In this document: in pieces, positions 20,327 through 28,640 of the stretch | How the letters are laid out: the number at the start of each line of letters is the position of its first letter | How positions within the stretch are numbered: position 1 is the first letter of the stretch | Assembly (NCBI RefSeq): GCF_019665785.1 | Contig: NZ_CP081149.1 | Coordinates: forward strand, 3,224,001-3,288,000 | Reading direction: 5' to 3' | Length of the DNA: 64,000 bases | From: Deefgea piscis | GTDB taxonomy: Bacteria > Pseudomonadota > Gammaproteobacteria > Burkholderiales > Chitinibacteraceae | Position numbers and translations under genes: made by a program | The notes under the pieces: generated by a model | The model's input: only the letters and a program-made list of their open reading frames with translations | The model's database searches: none | Told to the model about the DNA's origin: nothing

Positions 20327-21784
20327 TTATAAAGCAGCAACTTGGCGTGGTTTAGCCTGACTGAGCTTGCTATTGATGTCTAAGGTCAGATTGCCCGGAT
20401 TGTCGACCATCACCGTAGTCGAGAATTCTGGCGCAGTGATTTTGCTCGGTTGCTCAAAACGCACCAAAATATCGTAATAGGTTTTCAGTCTTTCAACATA
20501 AATCACTGGCGCACCACCGCGCGCATAACCGTATTTTAAAGTACTAAAATGTTCGGCTTTACGCAGCAAAGGTAAAACGCCTTTTAGATCGGTCCAGCTA
20601 TCTGGATTTTTATCTAAACGCTGCGCCAAGGTGCGGGCATCTTCAACATGGCCCAAGCCAATATTATAAGCGGCCAAGGCTTGCCAAGTGCGATCAGGCT
20701 CTGGCACACGCTCAGGAATGCCTTTACGCATCAGCTGCACATAACGCGCGCCACCTAAGATGCTCTGTTGTGGATCAAGACGATTCACGCCAAGCAAAGA
20801 CGCGGTGTCGTTGGTCAGCATCATAATGCCGCGAACGCCAGTCGGTGAAACAGAGGCATTGTCCCAATGCGATTCTTGGTAGGCCAAAGCCGCCAATAAG
20901 CGCCAATCAATGCCGGTTTCAGCTTCGGCTTTTAAAAAAGTCGCTTTAAATTGCGGCAAAGTCGATTTAATGCGGCTCAGATACGTCAGCGCATCCACCG
21001 GATCGACTCGATTAATATGGCCATAATAACGGTCTTGCAAACGGCCTAATGAGCCATCGGCCATCATTTGGCGGAAAAACGCCGACACCATCGTCGGTAA
21101 TTGCTCGTCACCCTCCATCATGGCCCACGATAATTGCTGAGCACTGTCGCCTAAAGACTTGGAGATCGCCACATTGGGATAATAATTTTGTGCAATATCG
21201 GCCGCATGCGAATCCACCACGGCGTAATCGAGTTTGCCGGACGCGACCAATTCAATCAAATCTTCGTTATCGACTTGATCAACGGTATTCCAGAGTAAAT
21301 TGGGAAACTTAATTTTATGTTGCTGCAGTGAAGCGGTGTATTGCGGCAAGGTACTGAGCGTGCCTTGGCCTTGTTCGATCTGACGCAAAACATGGCTTTC
21401 ATTGCGCGCTGCGGGATAAACCAGAACTGGCTTCACCGTTTGATAGCCCGGGCCAAATACCAAGCCCTCACCATCAATATCACGGTGCACACCGACGGCC
21501 AAATGCGCTTCTTTACGCTTTAAACGCTGCACCACTTCGCCATACGTCGCGGCCATAATAAAGCGAACTTTTAGGCCATGCGCCTCGGCAAAACGGGTCA
21601 CTAAATCGTATTCAATCCCCGCATAACGCCCTTCGGCATCCACGTATAAAGTGGTTGGACCATTTTGTACCAGCACGGTCAATTCTTTTGACTCCGCCCA
21701 TGGTAATACACGTTGTGCTGTTGACGAAAGGTTGCCACAGCCCAAAAGTAAACACGCTGAGAGCGCAGTTAAGAATCTCTTCAT
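20327..21784 (-). CDS. mltF: Membrane-bound lytic murein transglycosylase F
   Basis: This 485-residue protein has an N-terminal lipoprotein-like signal ending in a LLLGCGN lipobox. A periplasmic solute-binding-like domain (SBP_bac_3, ~35-265) regulates activity in MltF. The SLT catalytic domain (~290-460) carries its Glu in ALAYQESHWDNASVSPTG and the motif GIMMLTNDTA. It cleaves the MurNAc-GlcNAc bond to 1,6-anhydro products at the outer membrane. The anhydro products are substrates for NagZ-type enzymes such as the GH3 gene three kilobases away. About 30 residues after the SLT domain form an unstructured tail. Confidence 0.93.
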   Translation of the reverse strand: MKRFLTALSACLLLGCGNLSSTAQRVLPWAESKELTVLVQNGPTTLYVDAEGRYAGIEYDLVTRFAEAHGLKVRFIMAATYGEVVQRLKRKEAHLAVGVHRDIDGEGLVFGPGYQTVKPVLVYPAARNESHVLRQIEQGQGTLSTLPQYTASLQQHKIKFPNLLWNTVDQVDNEDLIELVASGKLDYAVVDSHAADIAQNYYPNVAISKSLGDSAQQLSWAMMEGDEQLPTMVSAFFRQMMADGSLGRLQDRYYGHINRVDPVDALTYLSRIKSTLPQFKATFLKAEAETGIDWRLLAALAYQESHWDNASVSPTGVRGIMMLTNDTASLLGVNRLDPQQSILGGARYVQLMRKGIPERVPEPDRTWQALAAYNIGLGHVEDARTLAQRLDKNPDSWTDLKGVLPLLRKAEHFSTLKYGYARGGAPVIYVERLKTYYDILVRFEQPSKITAPEFSTTVMVDNPGNLTLDINSKLSQAKPRQVAAL

Positions 21785-22149
21785 GCCTAGCCTGTTGATC
21801 GTTAAGTTGGACGCATTGTGCCAAGATATTTGAAAAACAACAAATTATTCAAGCACATCTGTGAAATGTACCTGCAAGCCAGCGCCAAGAAAAACGCCGC
21901 CAAGCAGCGTCAATTCAAGCGTTGCACAAAAAAACACCTCAGAAACTTTTTAAGAAAATAAAAATTTTTTTTAACTGGTGCACACCAAGACATCGCAACC
22001 ACCTTACAAATAATGGCATAAAATCCATAAAAAATAACCATTATAAATTTACACATCACTGACAAAAAAATCCACCAGCCAACCTTGAAGCAAATTAAGG
22101 ACCCACTCAATTTCGCTCGCGCAACTGCGATAGCGGCAAAGCAATCGAC
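21785..22149. other. Intergenic region upstream of tRNA-Ser
   Basis: An AT-rich gap runs between the mltF start and the tRNA promoter. A 31-codon basic ORF on the plus strand (21866-21961, beginning MYLQASAKKNAAKQRQ) has no convincing ribosome-binding site and is not called as a gene. Confidence 0.5.
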
Positions 22150-22178
22150 TTGGCAAATTCGGTTTGTCGGCGTAAAAT
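22150..22178 (+). promoter_or_regulatory. Sigma-70 promoter of tRNA-Ser
   Basis: TTGGCA and TAAAAT are separated by exactly 17 bp. The predicted transcript would start about 6-8 nt before the tRNA 5' end. Confidence 0.75.
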
Positions 22179-22191
22179 TCGCCCTCTTGCT

Positions 22192-22281
22192 GGAGAGGTG
22201 GCAGAGTGGTTGAATGTACCTGACTCGAAATCAGGCGTAGTAGCGATACTATCGGGGGTTCGAATCCCCCTCTCTCCTCCA
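22192..22281 (+). tRNA. tRNA-Ser (anticodon CGA)
   Basis: This is a class II tRNA of 90 nt that reads UCG codons. The acceptor strand GGAGAGG pairs with TCTCTCC (last pair G-U). The anticodon stem CCTGA/TCAGG encloses CTCGAAA, a long variable arm follows, and the T arm is GGGGG-TTCGAAT-CCCCC. The 3' CCA is encoded. By this folding the discriminator base is U, whereas E. coli tRNA-Ser has G73. Confidence 0.95.
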
Positions 22282-22291
22282 AGCCCAATAC

Positions 22292-22324
22292 AAAAAGCCC
22301 TGATGAAATCATCAGGGCTTTTTT
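22292..22324 (+). terminator. Terminator after tRNA-Ser
   Basis: A perfect stem, AAAAGCCCTGATGA with its complement CATCAGGGCTTTT, and a T-run follow the tRNA by about 10 nt. Confidence 0.9.
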
Positions 22325-22340
22325 CATGCTCAACGATTGC

Positions 22341-22592
22341 TTAATGGGTCATCGACATAAACCCTGTCAATAGTAAGCCCACCACACCAAAGTCAGTATC
22401 GCCAAAAGTGGTACCAGCAAAGCCCAATGCGCCTAAGCTGCCCAATAACAAAGCTGGCAAGAAGCTAATCAACAGACCATTCACAAACGAGCCGACGATT
22501 GCGCCACGCAGTCCACCGGTGGCATTGCCATACACGCCAGCCGTTGCGCCGGTAAAAAAGTGCGGGATTAAGCCCGGCACAATCACCGCCAA
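22341..22592 (-). pseudogene. C-terminal remnant of an UlaA/SgaT-type PTS EIIC permease
   Basis: The ~84 residues beginning LAVIVPGLIPHFFTGATAGV and continuing through GNATGGLRGA and TTFGDTDFG match the C-terminal part of ascorbate-type PTS permeases (E. coli UlaA has PGFIPMFFSNATIGVF at the equivalent place). The family is normally over 400 residues, and the N-terminal four-fifths is missing. The reading frame ends upstream in unrelated sequence that belongs to the plus-strand gene beginning at 22614. No EIIA or EIIB gene is present. This is a deletion scar next to a tRNA gene and an insertion sequence. Confidence 0.8.
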
Positions 22593-22945
22593 ACAATAAA
22601 CATCGCGAGCATCATGCCGGCATTTGAAAAACTCCAACGCTCGCCCGCAGCAATGCGCGCCATGATTGAAGAATTGGTGCTCGATCCAGTGAAATCACTA
22701 CCCGAAGTGTTAGAGCGACAACTGCAGCGGCAACAGCAAGTGAGTATTGCGGCACTGGGTTGGGAAGATTTGGCGCGTTTGGATCGATTGCTATTGCTAG
22801 GCATTGCCGAGGGTCGGCAGCAATTTTATGAGACCAAATACCGGCTTTGGCTGGCTGAGCAAACAGGGAGTCAGAGCATTAGCGCTTCGCAAATACAAAG
22901 CAGCTTTAAAAAAATGCAAAGAAATCGAGTGATTGCGCAATTGGC

Positions 22946-22954
22946 GAATCAATG
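22946..22954. repeat. Left 9-bp target-site duplication
   Basis: GAATCAATG directly precedes the left inverted repeat and is repeated at 24004-24012. Confidence 0.95.
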
Positions 22955-24003
22955 GGCTTTGTTGCACAAATCAACTAGAGGGTAAGTCACCCCTAACCCC
23001 AGACGGATTTATCCCACTCTTACCGTCATTGGCGTACCCAGTTGCGTGAAGCGATTTAAGATCGCTGCACGCACTTGCAACTCAGCCACCTGACGATCAA
23101 AGTCCCGCGCCATCACTCGTTCACCCAATAGTTTGAAGCATTGCATTTTGGTTTCTACCAAGCTACGTCGATGATACCCAGACCATTTTTTCCAGATGGC
23201 CCTACCCAAGTATTTGGTCGCCCGTAAGATGTCATTCCGCGCTCTCGCTCCAGCCGTATTTTCTTTCCGAAATTGTGCATTTTTCCGTGTAGGAATAATC
23301 GCTGCCGCACCTCTTGCCGCAATGGCATTGTGGCATTCTTTGGTGTCGTAAGCGCCATCACCGTAAATCGCCGCAATCTGTTCAGACTCGGGAATCTGAT
23401 TCATCAATTCCGGCAAAATGGGCGCATCACCTGTTTTGTTATCGGTGACCTCGATGGCACGAATTTCAAGGGTTTCGGCATCAATGCCGAGGTGAACTTT
23501 ACGCCACTGCCTACGATATTCAGCGCCGTGTTTTTTGGTTTTCCATTCACCTTCACCGAGCATTTTGATGCCTGTGCTATCGACGAGTAAATGCAGTCCA
23601 CCCTGACTTTGACGGGCCGGAATCGTGACTTTCAGCGTTTTTTGTCGACGAGAGATCGTGCTCGAATCAAGAACGTTCCAATCTAAGTTGGCGAGCCGAA
23701 GTAGGCTTTCAACCATGCCGGTTGCTTGGCGCAATGCGAGGCCAAACAGGCATTTGATGGTGAGGCAGAATTGAATGGCAGCATCGCTAAAAGTGGGGTT
23801 TCGTCCGCGCTTGCCAGTGGGCTCAGCAGCCCATTTCAGCGCTGGATCAAGCCAAATCATTAATGCGCCACGCGATTTCAAAGCTGCGTGATAGCTTGGC
23901 CAGTTGGTGGTTTTGTATTTGTGGGGTGCTGGTTTGCTCATATCGCTATTCTATATCGCTATTCTACCAGCAGCATTGCGCCGCTGATTTGTGCAACAAA
24001 GCC
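22955..24003 (-). mobile_element. IS5-family, IS903-group insertion sequence, 1049 bp, complete
   Basis: The ends are inverted repeats that start GGCTTTGTTGCACAAATCA (19 bp identical at both ends). One transposase gene fills it. The 9-bp target duplication GAATCAATG on both sides is the size known for the IS903 group. IS903 itself is about 1.06 kb with nearly the same termini, so group membership is well supported. Nothing suggests decay. Confidence 0.95.
23009..23941 (-). CDS. IS5-family (IS903-group) transposase
   Basis: This 310-residue DDE transposase catalyses cut-and-paste or replicative movement of the surrounding IS. The catalytic residues are visible in LLVDSTGIKM (first Asp), AAIYGDGAYDTKE (second Asp) and RRSLVETKMQCFK (the Glu in the R-x3-E-x6-K signature of the IS5 family). 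The N-terminal region KYKTTNWPSYHAALKSRG is typical of the IS903 group. The frame is open over its full length, so the enzyme is probably active. Confidence 0.96.
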   Translation of the reverse strand: MSKPAPHKYKTTNWPSYHAALKSRGALMIWLDPALKWAAEPTGKRGRNPTFSDAAIQFCLTIKCLFGLALRQATGMVESLLRLANLDWNVLDSSTISRRQKTLKVTIPARQSQGGLHLLVDSTGIKMLGEGEWKTKKHGAEYRRQWRKVHLGIDAETLEIRAIEVTDNKTGDAPILPELMNQIPESEQIAAIYGDGAYDTKECHNAIAARGAAAIIPTRKNAQFRKENTAGARARNDILRATKYLGRAIWKKWSGYHRRSLVETKMQCFKLLGERVMARDFDRQVAELQVRAAILNRFTQLGTPMTVRVG

Positions 24004-24012
24004 GAATCAATG
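24004..24012. repeat. Right 9-bp target-site duplication
   Basis: GAATCAATG directly follows the right inverted repeat, identical to 22946-22954. Confidence 0.95.
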
Positions 24013-24074
24013 GCAAATCATTGATCCGCAATTGAGCAAACTATTGCGCCGCAATCACCCATAGATTCAGTAAA

Positions 24075-25283
24075 TCAGTGAATCAGTGCTGACTCGGCAT
24101 TGACGCGAGTGCGCTGTAAAATCTGCCGCGTGTGTTGAGCAATCATCCATTCTTCATGCGTTGGAATCAGCCAGGCGCTCACCGCGCTGTCTGCTTGGCT
24201 AATGCATGCAGCGCCAGCTTGATTGGCCGTTTCATCCAAATCGAGCCCCAGCCAAGCCGCCGCTTGGCAGACTCGCTGCCGAATCAGCGGTGCATGCTCG
24301 CCAATGCCAGCGGTAAAGACCAAGGCATCGATGCCGCCCATAGTGGCGGCCAGCGCGCCCAATTCGCGAGCAATCCGATATACAAATAAATCCACCGCAA
24401 ACTTGGCCTGTGGTTCATCCGAATCGAGCAAGGTGCGCATATCACTCGATAGACCAGAAACGCCCAATAAACCCGATTGCTGATACAGCAGTTTTTCGAT
24501 GGCGCGCACGTCCATTTTTAATTCATCAATCAGATATAGCACCACGCCGGGATCTAAATTACCGCAGCGCGTTCCCATGGGCAGGCCATCAACGGCGGTA
24601 AATCCCATGGAACTAGCCACACTTTGTCCGTCTTGAATCGCACACATACTGGCGCCATTGCCTAAATGCAGCACCACCACGCGGCGGGCCTGCGCAGCGT
24701 ATTGTGGCAACACGGTCGTAATATATTCATAAGACAAACCATGAAAACCATAGCGCCGCACACCTAGCTCAGTGATCTGCTGCGGTAGCGCAAAGATTTG
24801 TTCTACCGCCGCTTGGGTGCAATGGAATGCCGTATCAAAACAAGCCACCTGCAGTAAATCAGCACGCTGGGCAAGTAAGATCGAAATTGGCTTAAGATTA
24901 TGCGGCTGATGCAATGGCGCCAGCGCTGTGAGGCGACTTAAATCTTGCACAATCGCCGCATTGAGCGCCACCGGCGCGGTATAAGTCATTCCGCCATGCA
25001 CCACCCGATGCCCCACCGCCACCAATTGATGCTCACCCAATTGCTCACGCAAAAATTCCGCCAAATACGCCAGAGCGCCTTCATGGCCGAGTGACTCACC
25101 ATCAAGCCATTGTTTTTCACCAATCAACGCCCCTAGTGCGTCTTTCACTTTAAATCGCGGCGCAGTATAAAGGCCTTCAAGTTGTCCAGTAAGCCACACA
25201 TTAAGCGCCTCTTCTTGAAGCAAAAATAGTGAGAACTTAAGGCTGGAAGAGCCGGCATTCAATACTAAAATGGCCTCGCTCAT
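24075..25283 (-). CDS. ackA: Acetate kinase
   Basis: This 402-residue acetokinase converts acetyl phosphate and ADP to acetate and ATP. It starts with ILVLNAGSSSLKFSLF. It contains VGHRVVHGG, the His-bearing CFDTAFHCT loop, YGFHGLSYEYI, the nucleotide loop HLGNGASMCAIQDG, and DALVFTAGIGEHAP near the C-terminus. The ATG at 25283 overlaps the stop of the upstream phosphotransacetylase gene by four bases (ATGA), so the two are translationally coupled and make a Pta-AckA pathway. The stop is 10 nt from the end of the IS-disrupted gene. Confidence 0.97.
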   Translation of the reverse strand: MSEAILVLNAGSSSLKFSLFLLQEEALNVWLTGQLEGLYTAPRFKVKDALGALIGEKQWLDGESLGHEGALAYLAEFLREQLGEHQLVAVGHRVVHGGMTYTAPVALNAAIVQDLSRLTALAPLHQPHNLKPISILLAQRADLLQVACFDTAFHCTQAAVEQIFALPQQITELGVRRYGFHGLSYEYITTVLPQYAAQARRVVVLHLGNGASMCAIQDGQSVASSMGFTAVDGLPMGTRCGNLDPGVVLYLIDELKMDVRAIEKLLYQQSGLLGVSGLSSDMRTLLDSDEPQAKFAVDLFVYRIARELGALAATMGGIDALVFTAGIGEHAPLIRQRVCQAAAWLGLDLDETANQAGAACISQADSAVSAWLIPTHEEWMIAQHTRQILQRTRVNAESALIH

Positions 25284-26254
25284 ACTGCCACCGTTTGCTT
25301 TACGTTGACTCGCGGTGATTCGATCAGCGCTTGCTTTAAGCTGAGGCGCTGCGATTCGGCCACCAAAGCGGCCACCGCGCAAGACGCCAAGCGTGTCAAT
25401 AAAGAATCGGCTCGGCTGGTCAAAATAATCGGCACGCGTGCACCAAGCACAATGCCAGCGGCATCGGCTCCCGCCATAAAAGTCAAACTTTTGGCCAGCA
25501 TATTGCCCGACTCCAAATCTGGCGCGACCAAAATATCGGCCATACCGGCCACCGGAGAGTCAATTTTTTTGATTTGCGCCGCTTGTAGGTTGATCGCATT
25601 GTCGAGCGCCAATGGCCCATCTAAAATTCCGCCGGTGATTTGCTGGCGATCGGCCATTTTGCACAACGCCGCAGCTTCAACCGTTGATGGAATATCAGGG
25701 TTAACGGTTTCCATTGCCGATAAAATCGCCACTTTAGGCACCCCAAAACCCAAGGCATGCGCCAAATCAATGGCGTTTTGTACGATGTGTACTTTGTCTT
25801 TAAGCGTGGGCAAAATATTAATCGCCGCATCGGTAATGATGATGGCGCGATCCAAACTTGGCACATCCATAATAAATGCATGGCTAATTCGCCTTGCGGT
25901 GCGTAACCCCGTGCTGGTACGCACCACCGCCGCCATTAACTCATCGGTATGCAAACTGCCTTTCATTAGCATTCGCGCCTTACCTTGATGCACCAATTGC
26001 ACTGCCGTTTCGGCTGCGGCTTGGCTATGCGCAACGTCGATGAGCGTAAAGCCCGAAATATCCAATTCAAACTCAGCGGCAACCGCCTCAATCTTGCCCC
26101 TTGGCCCGACTAAAATCGGCAGCAAAATCCCAGCTTCAGCAGCCTCAACGGCACCACGCAGCGAGCTCTCATCACAAGGATGCACCACCGCCGTGGCCAC
26201 AGGGGTCAGCGCCTGACTGCGCGCGATCAGATTTTGATATTTTTCATGCGCCAT
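25280..26254 (-). CDS. pta: Phosphate acetyltransferase (Pta/Ptb family)
   Basis: This 324-residue protein of the phosphate acetyl/butyryltransferase family transfers an acyl group between CoA and phosphate. It has the short Pta domain only, without the N-terminal DRTGG/CobQ-like part of E. coli Pta. It carries KGSLHTDELMAAVV, the INILPTLKDKVHIVQN stretch, and the C-terminal DILVAPDLESGNML and GARVPIILTSRAD motifs. This form is often annotated as an enoyl-CoA hydratase/Pta fusion relative, but no MaoC hydratase domain is present. It is the third gene of an operon with fabI and DUF3141 and overlaps ackA by four bases. It could prefer acyl chains longer than acetyl. Confidence 0.93.
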   Translation of the reverse strand: MAHEKYQNLIARSQALTPVATAVVHPCDESSLRGAVEAAEAGILLPILVGPRGKIEAVAAEFELDISGFTLIDVAHSQAAAETAVQLVHQGKARMLMKGSLHTDELMAAVVRTSTGLRTARRISHAFIMDVPSLDRAIIITDAAINILPTLKDKVHIVQNAIDLAHALGFGVPKVAILSAMETVNPDIPSTVEAAALCKMADRQQITGGILDGPLALDNAINLQAAQIKKIDSPVAGMADILVAPDLESGNMLAKSLTFMAGADAAGIVLGARVPIILTSRADSLLTRLASCAVAALVAESQRLSLKQALIESPRVNVKQTVAV

Positions 26255-26355
26255 TTGTAGCCTCTAGGGTCGATTGATATTGGGTTTACCCGCGGCTTTG
26301 CTGCGGATTTTGGCCTAAAGCAAGACCAAAACCGCCAACGCAAAGCCATCGCTAA

Positions 26356-28575
26356 TTACAGTGAATGAACTGGTTTTTTTTCTACCATAAACAATGCTTC
26401 AATTTGATGTAAGCGTGCCGTTGCCACCGCGCTCATCTCTCCTGCAGCCCCTGCGATGCGCCGAATCACATCCAATGCCGCCTGCTTTTTGGCTGAATCT
26501 GCGGGCAGCATCTCCACCATGGTTGCCAACGCGCGCTCTTGATCTAAGCGCAATGAAAAATACTGCTCACGCAGCTGCTGCTTAAACTCACTCAATGGCA
26601 GCGCCTCATTTTGCGAACGAATTAAGCGCAAAGCATTAAACGATCGCTCATCCACGCCGTCCCCCGCCATGCCGATATACAGCAAGGCGCGAATCACCGC
26701 CTCACGCAAACCGCCTTCGGCCATATTGGCGTTAAAGTGAGCGATGCGCTGCTGGATAAAGGCTTGGCGCTCTGGCGTGATGGCTGAGATCGCAGGACAA
26801 GACGCCTCGGTGATGCTCAGCATCTGCTGCAATAGCGGCGAGCCATAAATCGAGATAAACAATTGCTCCATCGCGTGATCGCGCTGATCACGGTAACCAT
26901 TGAGCGCGCTCATCATTTGCTCTGAGTACCACTCTTGCCATTTTAAAAATGGATTATCCGCGGCCACTGGCTGGCGATGCTGGCGAACCCACTCAGCGCA
27001 TTGCGGCAAGATCGACATCAATGGATTTTGAGGCGAAAAAACTGAAGCTGGTGCAAGCGCCGCAGCGCAGGCTTTAAAGTATTGATTAATCGGGGTATTG
27101 ACCGCCAATCTAACCCAAGGTTGAATCCAGCGTCGATACCCCTCTAAATTGATTTCAGACACTCGCGCCACTGTGGCAAAGCGTAGTGCGTCATCCTGAT
27201 TGGGCTGAACAATCTGGCGAATATCGGTCAAAGTACGCGACTCAAATCGCACAATCCAATCGCCTTCAACCCATTCTGGATTAAGCACCTCGGCGGTTTT
27301 GGGCGTCAGAACCGCCTCGTACAAGCCCGGCGGCAACACATCAATCAGGTCAATATTGCTGGCAAACTCTTGATGCTCTTTTTTCGCCACGCTGCCTGAG
27401 ACAAAAATCCCTAAATGCCCCACGTGATCGTGAACTGCATACACAATGGTTTGCCCACATAGCCGCAGCTCGTCATCACTGGCATACACATCGTTAATCC
27501 AGCCTAGCGCCTGCTGTGGCGGGGTAATGTTGTCGCCTTTGGAGCAAAAACAAATAATTGGCGAATGAATATTGCGTAAATCAATGGGCTCGCCCACTTG
27601 CGTCACAATCTGCCCGCTCGAGAGGCGATTACCGATAAACAGTTGATCGACAATCCATTGGATTTCTTCGCCATTTAAATTGACATGGCCACCCCACCAT
27701 TTTTCAAACTCTAAAAAGCGCGCGCCACCATGATCGATATTGGACCAAATATCATAATTCTTGCCCCACAAGGTGTTGGCGGGATTGAGGTTTTCAAAAT
27801 TCTTCACCAAATTACCGCCATCAAAAATCCCACCACCCAAATCGCTAGTAAGCGCAGTAATCCAACTGCCACCGCTTAAACCGCCGGTATAACGCATTGG
27901 ATTTTCACCCTCTACGCCCGCCCAATACGACAGCGGCGCGCCAGGCACAATCACCGGGCCACATAACTCAGGTCGCGTCGCCGCCAGCATCATCACTGCC
28001 CAACCCGCTTGGCAATTACCGATAATGCACGGTTTGCCTTCGGCATCAGGATGCAGCTCAATGACTTTTTCGAGGAATTTTGCCTCGGCATGCATAATGT
28101 CTTCTATGGTTTGCCCGGGCATTGGGTCGGGCGTAAAGCCAACAAAATAACAAGGATGCCCAGCCGCCATCGCCACGCCAATTTCGCTATCGGCTTTAAA
28201 ACCACCAATGCCCGGGCCATGTCCCGCACGGGGATCGACCACCACAAAGGGGCGTTTTTTGGGATCAATGACCTGCGCCGCAGTGGGCTTAACGCGAACC
28301 AATAAATAATTGACCGCAGTGGCAAAAGTGCGCGCATCCAAAACTAATTCAGCGTCAAAACTCAGCACATGCGGCACGGCCTTGGCTTGTTGCGCTTGGT
28401 TTTGTTCACTGCGCTGGCGCAGTAAATCAGCAAACAGCGCCGTTCGCTGCATCGCATCAATCCAATATTCAAGCAAGGGATTTTGCGCGTAAGGCAACTG
28501 TGGCTCGGGCGTAGCCGGCTTGGTCACGCTACTGGTCGCACGACGACGGGAACTCTGACTAGCCACTTTCGACAT
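26356..28575 (-). CDS. DUF3141 protein, PHA-synthase-like alpha/beta hydrolase
   Basis: This 739-residue protein begins at the ATG at 28575 (GGAG seven bases upstream). After a low-complexity Ser/Arg/Pro start comes an alpha/beta-hydrolase domain. Its nucleophile elbow is G-N-C-Q-A-G (Cys188), the cysteine form of the lipase box used by polyhydroxyalkanoate synthases. CSKGDNITPP and VHDHVGHLG supply the Asp and His of a triad. The C-terminal ~300 residues are helical and specific to DUF3141. No enzymatic activity has been assigned to this family as far as I know. The genetic link to Pta, AckA and an enoyl reductase suggests acyl-CoA/PHA or phosphate-linked carbon storage metabolism. A 49-bp element lies in its coding region. 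Confidence 0.88.
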   Translation of the reverse strand: MSKVASQSSRRRATSSVTKPATPEPQLPYAQNPLLEYWIDAMQRTALFADLLRQRSEQNQAQQAKAVPHVLSFDAELVLDARTFATAVNYLLVRVKPTAAQVIDPKKRPFVVVDPRAGHGPGIGGFKADSEIGVAMAAGHPCYFVGFTPDPMPGQTIEDIMHAEAKFLEKVIELHPDAEGKPCIIGNCQAGWAVMMLAATRPELCGPVIVPGAPLSYWAGVEGENPMRYTGGLSGGSWITALTSDLGGGIFDGGNLVKNFENLNPANTLWGKNYDIWSNIDHGGARFLEFEKWWGGHVNLNGEEIQWIVDQLFIGNRLSSGQIVTQVGEPIDLRNIHSPIICFCSKGDNITPPQQALGWINDVYASDDELRLCGQTIVYAVHDHVGHLGIFVSGSVAKKEHQEFASNIDLIDVLPPGLYEAVLTPKTAEVLNPEWVEGDWIVRFESRTLTDIRQIVQPNQDDALRFATVARVSEINLEGYRRWIQPWVRLAVNTPINQYFKACAAALAPASVFSPQNPLMSILPQCAEWVRQHRQPVAADNPFLKWQEWYSEQMMSALNGYRDQRDHAMEQLFISIYGSPLLQQMLSITEASCPAISAITPERQAFIQQRIAHFNANMAEGGLREAVIRALLYIGMAGDGVDERSFNALRLIRSQNEALPLSEFKQQLREQYFSLRLDQERALATMVEMLPADSAKKQAALDVIRRIAGAAGEMSAVATARLHQIEALFMVEKKPVHSL
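27093..27141. repeat. 49-bp GGTAT/ATACC element inside the DUF3141 gene
   Basis: GGGTAT and ATACCC ends lie exactly 49 bp overall, within coding sequence. The adjoining bases extend the inverted repeat weakly. Function is unproven; a chance match is possible. Confidence 0.45.
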
Positions 28576-28640
28576 CTCACTACTCCACAATGATTGAATT
28601 TTTAACCGATCACGCTGCATTGAACTGGGCGAGCCCCTGC

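Larger units (their letters stand above)
22614..24064 (+). pseudogene. Small gene of unknown function disrupted by an IS element
   Basis: The 5' part (22614-22954) encodes residues from MPAFEKLQRSPAAM to LANQW. Removing the IS and one target copy joins it in frame to 24013-24064, which encodes QIIDPQLSKLLRRNHP and a stop. The restored protein would be 130 residues, mostly helical, with Q-rich ELLQRQQQ-like stretches. I do not recognise it. The clean restoration shows that the gene was intact when the IS landed, so the insertion is recent. As it stands the product would read 12 residues or so into the IS and stop. The true start may lie elsewhere, because the region upstream is a rearrangement junction. 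Confidence 0.7.

Noticed and set aside
21866..21961. A 31-codon strongly basic ORF upstream of tRNA-Ser
   Set aside because: No convincing ribosome-binding site and AT-rich surroundings; kept only as a note.
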